A program made the position numbers and the translations under genes. 64,000 nucleotides of DNA from Amphibalanus amphitrite (taxonomy: Eukaryota > Arthropoda > Thecostraca > Balanomorpha > Balanidae). Under the pieces are notes generated by a model. It was not told the origin of the DNA. It saw nothing but the letters and a program-made list of their open reading frames with translations, and made no database searches. The stretch's first letter is position 1. Every line of letters starts with the position of its first letter. This document shows, in pieces, positions 42,336 through 53,306 of this stretch. The stretch spans positions 1 through 64,000 of the forward strand of contig NW_024881865.1 of the NCBI RefSeq assembly GCF_019059575.1, given 5' to 3'.

Positions 42336-42960
42336 AGCTATATCGGAGAGTCAGGGCGACCAAAACAGGACAGATTGAAGGAGCACACCGCCGATATCAA
42401 GCACGGACGCTGCGATACGTCAGCGACGGCCAGACACTTTTGTACCTGTGGCGGTGACTTGAACCCGTTCGAGGCGAGAACCCTAGCCATCGAACGCCAC
42501 TGGAAAAAACGTAAAATCAGGGAGGCCATCGAGATCCGACAGCTGCGCCCGTCAATGAATCTCGACAGCGGTGGCGTCCAGCTGAGCCCAATATGGGACA
42601 TTGTGCTAAAAAAATAGTGGTTGGCACGCTGAACGAACACGCGAGGGGGGGGGGGTCACCTTGTGTAAGTGTGACTTACCTGTAACTGAAGTGACGCTCT
42701 TTTTATTAAATTAGCGCTAATTGTCTAAATATTTAATTAAAATTCCGTGATAGACAGTGATATTGTATAAGTTCTTAGGAAGGCGGTATCGTATAGGTTA
42801 TTTTATCTGCACTGGAGGACCCAGCTCCACCGATTGCATGGGAATTGTGTTATTTTGTTGTGCTTAACAAAGCTCGCACTGTGCATCACTCGCATTGAAA
42901 AAGGTACCACTACGAGTATCGAAATATTTGCTATCAATTTTTCAATATATATCACTCAAG
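42336..42960 (+). repeat. Right arm of the Penelope-like inverted repeat
   Basis: 625 bp. It holds a truncated, in-frame copy of the last ~80 residues of the endonuclease ORF on the plus strand (42375-42617). Confidence 0.92.
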
Positions 42961-43043
42961 AAACTCCGAAAATATTATTTCATATTCATTATAACTTGAG
43001 GAAAAGGTAACATGACTCTTAAGTCATACATTAAGAAGAGAAG

Positions 43044-45880
43044 CCTCCTGAGCTAGTCACACATCGGTGCCGAACCCACCAGGTGGTGACGTGAGACCAA
43101 CATGGCGAGACCAGGCTGACGAGGAGCGATTTACTCCCTTTGTTCCACACTAACCTTCAGCGCCACTCGACTGAGACGCGCTCTGACCACTAATTGCCAC
43201 GCTACCTCTCGAGTTCCCGGCGAAGTCCTGCTCCCGATCGGCACTTACTCGTCATAAAACTTCATTCCTGCGGCGCTGGCGGTGACGGCGGCGGGGGTGT
43301 CCACTGGCGGTCCGAGACGGACGCGCTGTCTGCGCTCTCACGGTGATTACGGCTAACGACACTGTACGACGGCGATGTCCCCTCGCTCCGGCCACTGTCC
43401 GTGCCCCGCGGCGGTGTCCACACTGCCCCTCGGCCGAACAGACTGGCCGACCGGCAGCGGCGGAGGCTGGGCGTGACGCGCGGGGCAACGCCTGGCCTCC
43501 CCGCCTTCCCCGCTGACTACAGACCGGCAGCAAGGCGTTCACGGCCAGAGGAAAATCGGCCCGGTCTGGCCCAGCCCGCCTGCCACCGCGCCTGTCATGC
43601 GGCGTTCCGGCCGTGCCCCGTCGGCCGTGGGGCGGCCCGTGCCGGTCCCGGACCACCGCCGGCGAGACGCGCGTGCCCCGACGCAGCCGGAGCGTCACGA
43701 CGGGGCAAGGTCGGTGTCGACACGCGCTGTCGGCTCGCACTCCGTCGCCGGGGACGGCTGGGCTGGCAACCGCCGAGCAGCTATGATGACTGATGACTGA
43801 TGATGTAAAGAATGTGATGACGTTGGCGTATGATGACGTATGTCGTCTGCTGACGGAGATGAGTGGTGATGGGATGACAGCTCTGTTGTCAGTGCGCTGG
43901 ACGGGACGGTATGTGCTCTCCAGGCACGTGATGACAGTAATCTGGCGTTACGTCGTCATTGTGTGGTGCGGATTATTGGATCAATGATGATGTGGAATTA
44001 CGGATCGTCTCGGATTAAGTTAATTAATGCCTCTGCGCGTTCCGTCTATTTTAGTTATCCTTTCCACGGCTGTCGTATCATCGGATCTGTACGACTATTT
44101 CCAGCTAAAATCGATACCGCTCCCCTTCTTTCCCTCATTGTAAAAGAGAAGCAAACATACAACACCCACACAAACAAACATATCCTTTTATGTAAACAGA
44201 GGTGCGTGTCACACACCATATTCGGTCCCGCGGCAGTCCCTCTGTGGGTCCACAGTCTATCATTGGCCGGACGCTACCCCGTCGCAGTCTGCCCCGGATG
44301 TAGCGTGACGCCCGAACGACCGGCACCGGGTGGCGCGGCACAGTCAATGAAACGCCGTAACGAGCTATTGATTGCAGCACCGGCGGCTACGGCTACGGCC
44401 ACGGATGGATGTCTGTGCTCTGTGCTTTTGGAGGGGAGCTCTGTTAGATCGTAAGAGAGGGAGAAGACAATGTTGATATGCTCGCTGACCTGGCTACAGG
44501 CTAGTGAACCTGCAGGGCTTGGCTTTGCATGTTTTAGCAATTGGCACGATGGCCAGAACTTCAATTAAGCTAAAGATGACTTGCAAGAGTCACGTTTCAC
44601 CAGACCTAAACATTAAATATCGTTTATTCCGCGCGATATAGGCAAGCCATACAAAAAGTTTGTTCCGTTTTTCCAAGAAGTTTTTTTCATTTAGTATCAT
44701 GGGCACTGCCGTTCTCGTGTGACAGCTCAAATTTGTGCAGTTTAATCGTAACAGGTATCCTAATTTCCCCGAAGGCAATCATCTAGTTCCACCATGCAAG
44801 GCTCGTCTGTCGCGCTCAGCTGCAAGTGCAGACACTGGTAACATCCAATTATGTCGCTGTGAATAGCTCTGCTGGCTGTTTAAGTAATCCGAACTCGGTA
44901 AGACATTTACCCTTCACACATGCCGTCGCAAGACATCTTGAACGGTCATGTGTTAAAAAAAGATACCGTTTGACATGTATTTACCTATTTCTCCGCTCCA
45001 AGGTATCATTTATTACTTGCCAGCGAGTTCAGCCGACATCCAATGTCGGCGGGAGGATTATTACAACACCGACTGAACATTCAACCCGGAACCTCTATCA
45101 CTGGACAATTTCCCGTTCCATATCGAGATCATCTTGTTTTCCGTGATGTTGTTTTGCCTGTGTTTGGTACGGGCAGGTTCTCGCGCTGGATATTGACATT
45201 TCCACGGAGTGGTCCCGGCATCCGGTGCTTACTCCAATGTGACCACCAATCATCCGTGTAATAATTTAGCAGTGACTCACATATCGCTGGCGCCCAGCAC
45301 AACAGTCGACCAATAGATTCAATATTCCAATACATAGCTCGCCGGTCACATGAGCGCCCAGTCCACGACTCATCACGGGTTCTGGTTCCGCGGCTTTCTT
45401 ATTGATGGTTGTAGGAAATGGTGCCGTTCCAGTAGAGCAATAGCGAATCACCAATTAATGGAAAACAGAAATACGCATCGATGATCGACATATTTATCAA
45501 AACAAATGTTTGATAATACAAGTAATGATTTATGATAAATTTGGTTCTAATGGAACTTCCTCACGGCTTAGAAAGATATAGGAAAGAAAGGAAATGCCAG
45601 CTCGTCTGGTGGCCCTGTCTGCCGAAAATTTTCTCTCTTCGCTCATGCATATTAAATACAGAATAATTAGTGATATACCGGGTCTCATGAATGCAAACTG
45701 CTCACTCCTGGTCTGAAGGGTGGGGCTGAGTAACTGATTCAGTGGTGTGAAATGCCAAGGCTGCTCTAGTTCCGTTATCGTTCTGCCGCCCCCGTCTCTC
45801 TAAATCCACCCTTACTGCTGCCCTCCCCGCGTCTCAGAAGCACCGGAGTGCCAGCGGTGCCAGGTGGGGAGTCAGGGTCA
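43044..45880. other. Intergenic, with GC-rich block at 43250-43790
   Basis: CpG-rich 43250-43790 produces overlapping Arg/Pro/Ala-rich frames on both strands (162 and 130 residues) with no domain. TGATGAC words repeat at 43784-43840. No gene supported; a promoter is possible. Confidence 0.4.
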
Positions 45881-45885
45881 GCCCA

Positions 45886-45956
45886 CAGCGGCAGCGGGGA
45901 GCGGCAGCGGGGAGCGGCAGCGGGGAGCGGCAGCGGCAGCGGCAGCGGGGAGCTAC
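45886..45956. repeat. GGGGAGCGGCAGC minisatellite
   Basis: About five units of 6-13 bp combining GGGGAGC and GGCAGC. It is followed to about 46260 by degenerate ~38-bp units around GTGACCTCTCGGAGGACGGGGTCAC. Confidence 0.85.
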
Positions 45957-46260
45957 CCGCCGTGACTGGTCGGAGGACGCAGTCACTCGCTGTGACTAAG
46001 TCGATGATGGGGAGGGGCCTCGAGGGAGGTCAACATCGTGACTGAGCGGAGGAAAAGCTACTGTGACTAGACGAAGGACAGAGTCGCCTGTAATTGACCT
46101 TTCGAATGATGGGTCTTTTTTGTGCTCTCGGAGGACAGGGTCACTTGTGTGACCTCTCGGTGGACGGGGGCTTGCTACCGTGACCTCTCGGAGCACGGGT
46201 TTGCCCGCCTTGACTAAGCAGAGGACGCGGTTCACCCACCATGACCGAACCAGCTGGGAG

Positions 46261-49097
46261 GGAGGTCAGGCCACTGTTGGACAGTGAGTGAGCCGTGACG
46301 GCTGCTGACATGGTGCTGTCGCCTGTCGTTATGGGCCGATTAGCGCCACTACTTCATCAGAAAGTGAAATGCTCGTACAATGATGTCTTTGTTTTTCCCC
46401 ATCCCGGAAGGTTCATCTGGACTTCCATAAGAGCACAGAGGCCTCTTGCACCAAACTACCTAGCTAGGTAAAATCGAAAAACCGGTTTCAGAATAAGCTA
46501 ATCTAACGGTGGTAAATTTGTTTGCAATAGCCCAATACATAATCCTACATGTGCTTGCAAAATTTTGCATGCAAATTGTTACATTTGAGACTTGGACTGG
46601 GTATACGATGCAAAATAATCCAAGCATTGGTGCAAGAGGATTTTGGTGCAAGAGGCCTCAGCTTAGCTAGGGAAGCTGATGTATTGCGTACCGATTTTTC
46701 TTCTTGAACATTCGATTTGTTACATCGCCGTGAATAACAAGGAGTCTTTAATGCTCCACCTCTGCGCTCATTGGCATTCAGCTCCCGTTGCGACTCATGT
46801 TGACTGTCGGTTTTAGTTCCACAAGATATATGCCAATCGCTTCAGGTCACTGGAACGAAGCAGCGCTGCCATTATTTCCAATCATCCAATCAGGGCGTTA
46901 AAGCATCTGCGCTAAAGAAATCCGGTCAATGTAAGCCATTGACCTTCATGGCTGAGGCCCGAGGCACACTCCGGATCCGCTGCTGGCAGGGTGTGAATGA
47001 GATGCCGGGGTGGCTGATCGGACACTAACCGGTCTGTAGTCCTGCCCCCTGACGCTGTACCTAACCAGAGGCGGGTGATCATCGAGTCATTATACCAGGA
47101 GCAGGGTTCCTCCTTCCTAACGGCGTTTACAGACGCGCCGGCGGCTCCGTCTCACGGCTCACGGCCAGGGGAGGGGGCGGTGACGCAATGCGACCAGTGG
47201 AGCGGCGCCGACGCGTCACTTCGATGGGCTTCACCTTGGAGGAGGGCCGAGGTCGGAGCGTGGAGCATCGGCGCGCGGCCCTGCGAGACCTCGCGGCCTG
47301 AGGTCGGCGGGGCTCCTCGCGGGGTTAGGCCGCAGACACGGCTGCCTCGCGGGGACCAGGTCTCGGCAGAAACGGCTTCGCCACGGGGCTAGCACTCCGT
47401 GAACCGCAATACCTCAAGGGATTGGTCCGTCACGGACTAGCGTTCGGTCACGGTCGATACTACCGACTGCCGACTCTTCTTATCATGGGACTGATCATGC
47501 CTTGCCGTATTACTGGTTCACCATTGATGATTTTATCTCTCTTGTATCACGACGCCAGCCGCCAGCAATACTTGTTCTCTCTCCCCTTTGAACCTTTCGC
47601 ACTGACTAGGGCTGTGGGCTGGCTGAGCCAAAGACTGTGGTTATCTCGCGTGCCACATGCCTGTTATCGGCACCTCACGTGAGCGCACTCCGATCGTGAC
47701 CTCCGCACGACACCGAACAGGATATACAGGCCGTGAGTGTGGTCTGGCGAGCATCAGGCAACCGTCCCTGCAGGAACGATGCTTAACTTGGTATCGGGCT
47801 TCCGCTTCAGGCATGAAGTACAATCGAAAAAGATCAGAAATGATTTGATATTAGTGGTTAACTCACCCTGGGTTTATACGCTACTCTAGATAGATTGGTG
47901 AAGACTTGATTGTAAGCGATCATCTATCCTTGTAATTAATTAGCTTACTGAATACTATTCATCGATCACAATCTCTCGGCCCTCCCTATTACACGCCATA
48001 AGCCGGGCAGAGCGACGCCCATGGCAGCTGTAAAGAGGACCAATCAAAACAATTTGCCAACTCCGTAAAGTGTAAACTGATACACACTCTTGGAAATCTA
48101 TAACAGTAAGGTATGGACCGCTGTAAATGTACACTCGACAGTGAACCGCTCTCCAATGGCGTCTGAACCGAAGGTCTTCACCAGAAATGGCCAACGATAC
48201 ACCGCTAGGTGTATCGTTGCACCTCGGTAGCGTCTCCCCATTTGCCACGCCCTTTTCTGGAGCTGTCAGCCGGTCTCCAACACACACCCACACACTGCCG
48301 GTATGGCATGCCTTTAGCGGGGCGCTCATTGGACCCATTTGCCGTCATTGTGCCCTGGGCAGTGTGGCTGACGGGGGTCGTTAGTGTTTGGACGTCTCAA
48401 AGGACACCGGTTAGTGCTCCGCGGGTGAGTTCTCACTTCTCAACTTGGCTGTCGTCGTGCAAAGCCGTGGGCGGACGGTCAGTTTAAACTAGTTAAAACG
48501 AAATGAGGTCTATTACGTGTTGGTTGGTCCCCTCCCTCCCGCTCCAAACCGTCCTCCTGACGCTGTCAGCGCTGTCCGCCTTTGGTGACAATGCTCGAGC
48601 CCGGGCTATATTGTCGTGTGTGCACAATGTGCAGACAAACTGAGCTAGCTATTGGTGCCTGACGTCCATTTCAAGTAATAACTGTGTCAGTGTGTCACTG
48701 CTGCTCTATGGACAACATCTGGGTGGTTTTCATGGCAATTGTTAGAAGACATTCAGGTTTAAAATGTTCCGAACGGCTGCACCTTTTACTTTTCTATGAA
48801 CCAAGAATACACACTACACAGTCATTTATCTAAAAAAGCCACATTTTCACAGTTTCGCTTTTTTGGTAACACTGACTTCCATCAAAACTATGCAATGAAA
48901 AGATGTTAATCGGTCTCGGAAAAGACAATCAATGACTCATATGTCGGTTATGTTTGCAATTGGTGTCATAAGCCAGTGACGTGAACTTATCTTAAACATA
49001 CCTATCAAATGGTTCATCTTGATTAAGATGTCAGATAACCTAAATTCCAGTTTTCCAGTCCATACCGCTTTCGTCGCAATTAGGAAAACCCGACCGG
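46261..49097. other. Intergenic region, no gene seen
   Basis: No exon recognised. It contains a perfect 12-bp stem hairpin, CAACGATACACC-GCTA-GGTGTATCGTTG (48192-48219). Confidence 0.45.
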
Positions 49098-49100
49098 CTT

Positions 49101-49176
49101 CTGGCTGCTGCCGCCCTCTTGGGCTGGCTGCTGCCGCCCTCTTGGGCTGGCTGCTGCCGCCTGCCGCCCTCTTGGC
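49101..49176. repeat. 23-bp tandem repeat, three units
   Basis: CTGGCTGCTGCCGCC followed by CTCTTGGG occurs at 49101-49123 and 49124-49146, and with a 7-bp internal duplication at 49147-49176. Confidence 0.9.
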
Positions 49177-52100
49177 TGGGTCTGACCATTCTCTTGTTTG
49201 CTTCCTAGCCGATCGGGTGAGTCCAAAGTATCAAATGTTACAGGTCACAATTGATATAGCCCTTTGGTTTATGTTACCCTTGGTTTTTCAGTTTAGCTCA
49301 CGTTCAAACTTCAAAGTAGACAAACAAAACAAAACAAGCGAAAACTTAAACCGCTCACAGGACAGCGAGGAAAATGTCTTTGGGACAAACCGATCTCCGT
49401 GGAGAGAGGAAGACTGAGCCGAGGAAGGAAGGTCAAAGGGAAACTGGCTCACGAAAAATACAGCGAACCATGCCAGTGGAGCCGGCAAAGCCGATTGTTA
49501 CCGTCTCCTGCTATGCAATTACACCGCCCAGTAAGGACAGTGTATCGAGTTTTCCTTTGCCTTCTAAAAACGCATGCTTCACTGTATTGCGTTTTATCGC
49601 ACTATCCGGTACGCGCTGCTGGTAAATAATTACTCATGGAGAAGCATTTTCGTACGCTGAGCATGTGTTATTTATACCTACACTAGTGGTGTTGCTGGTT
49701 GCATGTGCTTAATTTTCGATTGCGCAGGAAAAGCGCACATTTTCTGATGGTGTGCCTTGTCGCGCAATCAGAGCGACCAAAACGTCTTGTTTACTATTGA
49801 GCATTGACTGTAATCTGTCGTGCTTTTAAGGGAATTGAGTTTATGTGGCCGAACTCCCCTAGCTTGTCGAACTTGTATTGGCATTTGAAGCTGTATGCAC
49901 GCCTGGGTCAATTTTGCTGTCGGTTTTGATCGGAAGTGTCACGAACCTTGCCGTTTTTGCATCTCCGCATGCCTTTTTATCATCGGCTTCAATCTCGTAC
50001 GAGCATGAGCGGAAAATGTCTTTTTAAATGATAAGTACCTTATTACCAATGATTGTGCTTATCATAAAGGAAGCAGAGTGCAGACAAGTCTCATGAAAAT
50101 AGTACGATGGTCACTTTGGACGGATAATTTATGGTTCAGTCTGATTTTAAACTTATTTAACCATGCAAAATTTAACAGTGCTCGATAGATTCACTGTATA
50201 AGAGACGCACGCATGGTCGAATGAAGAAATGGATGATACGCTGTGTATGGAAAAGGTGACCTTTATGAGTAGTCTCGTACCTTTCTTCTAAGCTCAAACA
50301 GTGTCACCTGTGTTCACGCTCAATATCGAAGGCTACATGGAACATACAGAGGCGTATACAACACACATGCAGGTATGTCATGCTAGCAGAGAGAAAAATC
50401 AAGCCAGTATCGAACCTGCACTTCCTATTTCACGATAGAAAATGTCAAAGGAGGGATGCACTCCCACACGAACCGGCGCGGCCAAGTCAATTAGACCCAT
50501 TTCCGTCTAATGAGACCTTTTCACGTCCGTCATGGTATGAGAGGATGGCGATGGAGATATATTTGGCTGATTCGGCGACGGTGCGCTGCGACAGGCTGGC
50601 ATCTACCTGTTAGAACGGGAGATCTTTGGTGGGATAGGCCACCCAGCCGTTCAAACAGTCAACCAGGAGGGATATGTCTCGATTGGACCCTTTGCTATTG
50701 GATTTCCCCCGATCTTCTGTGGCCTGGGTGGGGTGATTGTCAGTCGGGAACATGGAGGTGTGGTTCAGAATGATCATGAGTTGTTCCCTGACGACTGATT
50801 CGGTGGACGAAAAATATACACACTCCAGTGTTGCACGGTACGCTGGTATGCTGCGCCCTCTTAGCATAGCACCCTGCTTCTGTGCCGTGCCCCCTCCCTC
50901 CCACGTCCCCCTTGTCCCACGCCGAACCATCCGGCTGCCTCACCTGTTGGTCGTGGGAGTTCTGAAGAGCTCCACGCACGCGCCTGTCACCACCCGTGAG
51001 TGTCCGAAGACTGTCGCGGTGGCCGCCCATCAGGGCACGCACGCGCTCCTCCCGGCACGGTGAGCGCCCACCCCACGCTAGTGACATCTGTCGGGGCGGT
51101 GACGAACTTGTGATGCGGACGGTAGATGTCGGTGGGGTGCGGAGGTGCTGAGAAGTGGATAGACGCAGCCGTTGCGCCCTCTGCTTATGGGTTTTGCAGG
51201 GGGTGAGGGCTGGGGGTGGCGCTGTGAGCTAAGATTTAAGGTGGTGACGTTGATGGTTGCACTCTATCCACACATCGGGTTTTAGTTTGATCGCAAGGAC
51301 AGCTCAAACGTCAAACGTCATTGTAATTCGTCATTTGTCAAATGAGCTTTTGTCAGGTCAGGCCACACCACAGGCCTCTTTAGTTCCCATGAATTTTCAT
51401 TGGTTTCGCTATGCCTATTGCCTTGGATCAGATCAGCCCATTCCCATCCCTAATCAAACTTCTCTGCCCCGAGGTGACAATAACCCCAACACACAATCGG
51501 GGAGGTCAGCTCTAATAGGAGAACGTCCCTCCGGATCACCGTTTGAGTGGTTAGGTGACCTGTCTTACTGGGACATTTCCACTCGAAAGGGTGGCCACAG
51601 CCGTGGTGGCGCTTCTGCCGATGACTGACTCAGTGAAGTGTCTACCCTCAATTTCACCCACGGCCCTCAATTGGTCGAAGTAGACCGAAAGGGACTGCAT
51701 TTTCTCGGCTCCCGCCTCCTCGTAAAAAGGTTTCGATAGCCACTCCATATCTTGGAGCCTGCCTGAATAATGCCTGTCGGATCATTGGCTTTGTTTTTGG
51801 CATGCAGTTAAGTTGAGAGAGCGGACGGCTACGAAATACCAGATCAATGTTGTCGCTTAGTCGGACTATCCCAATTTTACTTAAACAAAAGCCCGGTTGA
51901 AAGGAACAAAAAAAAAACAGAGGTAACCTAGCCAACATTTTGATCATTCTTGCTACAGTGCGATAAGAGAGCTGCATACATTACGTGTGCTTAAGGGTTG
52001 TAAAAAGTACCTATTGAAATTGGTACCTTTATTACCTAGCTTAGCTATGTAGATTCCTTCTCGGACAAACGATGCTTCACGAACAGTCCACTAGAGGGCC

Positions 52101-52610
52101 AGCGCGGCCGCTGCCGCTTTTGGATGGTGGCGCTGGTGTTTCCTTCACAGTGAATGCTGATTGCTGATGAATAGGAATTGCTGGCGCTCCTAGCTGTGTT
52201 TCTGTCATATCTACGCTCCCAATTAAAAGCGACGATGTTCCATTCACGGGATGTCGGTGCTCTTGTCATATTAGGGATACCGAAATACTGACTTTGATGT
52301 TCTTCCCATTGACACCTATTTTAGTCACATTTGCGGCCGAATGCTGGCGCCAGCTCCGGTGTTTCGTGCAAGTCGAGGTGATCGGTCATGATAGTGCTGG
52401 TAAAAAGAGAATCGTCATGTCTCTGGAACATGTCAGGCCTCTCACATCTCTGTAACAAACAATGATTTATATTTTTGTTTTTATGTTTATAGATTGGCGT
52501 TGTTGAGAACATATATGGTTGATGGCTGTGATGAGCATTGTTAGTATTATAGTTTTAGTGATGATGAAATAGCCTTTGCTCATACTTAATCGAAAAATGA
52601 CGAAAAAAAA
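49177..52610. other. Intergenic region, no gene seen
   Basis: Several frames of 80-125 codons occur but none shows a motif, and none has supporting splice structure. No repeat with clear ends noted. Confidence 0.4.
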
Positions 52611-53097
52611 CAAAATATATATAAAGACACTGATATTTCGCCCTTGTGGCTTCTTCAGAGTGAACATTTAAAACATTCATATTTGAAGCAGAGATGGCGA
52701 ACGTGCAGATAACATTCTTTGCACCACCGATCACAAGTTGTTGCTACCATAAATAACAATAATCCAATTTTAACACTTTACCCTAAGTACTAATCCTAAA
52801 TACATCTAAGTCAATGATACCTAAAATAAAAAGGCATGATTTACGATCACGATCTTCTCCCCAGACTGGCAGCATAGGTATACAGAAATACAATGACGCA
52901 TGTTGGCCTAAATAAGAACACACACGATCCCTACACAATTACACATTTGACACCGGTACCGAAATTTAGTAATTACAAGTAATTGGGTCCTACACCTCGT
53001 ACTCAAATGTATCAACACATCACACCGAATACATTACATACGTGTAACATGTACATACACAATACACATCGATCGATGGATGACAAAACGTAATCGT

Positions 53098-53304
53098 TCA
53101 GTGGAGCAGTGGCCACGTGTCGATCTGACCGTTCAGAGAGGGCTGCCTATCCCGGATAGCCTGAGCCTCGGCTATCTTCCGGTCAGCTGCGTCTTTGCAT
53201 CTGCGAATAATGGTGACAGATAGCCGAGGCTCTGACTCATTCGGGTGGCTCTCCCTCATATGTTCTCCAAAGGGAGTCTGCCTCGTACGATTGGTGCCGT
53301 CTCT
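53098..53304 (-). CDS. C-terminal end of the interrupted Penelope-like protein
   Basis: 69 codons including the TGA at 53098-53100. It begins with DGTNRTRQTPFGEHM and includes HMRESHPNE, continuing the nuclease fold, and ends in IDTWPLLH. Confidence 0.82.
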   Translation of the reverse strand, partial: RDGTNRTRQTPFGEHMRESHPNESEPRLSVTIIRRCKDAADRKIAEAQAIRDRQPSLNGQIDTWPLLH

Positions 53305-53306
53305 AA

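Larger units (their letters stand above)
41444..43032 (-). mobile_element. Penelope-like element, 5'-truncated with mirror-image 3' end
   Basis: Flanked by the 11-bp duplication AAGAAGAGAAG (41433-41443 and 43033-43043). Its left part (41444-42335) carries the C-terminal coding region and 3' UTR on the minus strand. The right part (42336-42960) is a 625-bp inverse copy of 41444-42069, followed by 72 bp of unmatched sequence. Tail-to-tail inverted partial copies are known in Penelope-like elements; this one is unusually complete. Confidence 0.85.

Noticed and set aside
43252..43793. 162- and 130-codon frames on both strands
   Set aside because: GC-rich block gives open frames in several phases; Arg/Pro/Ala-rich, no motif.
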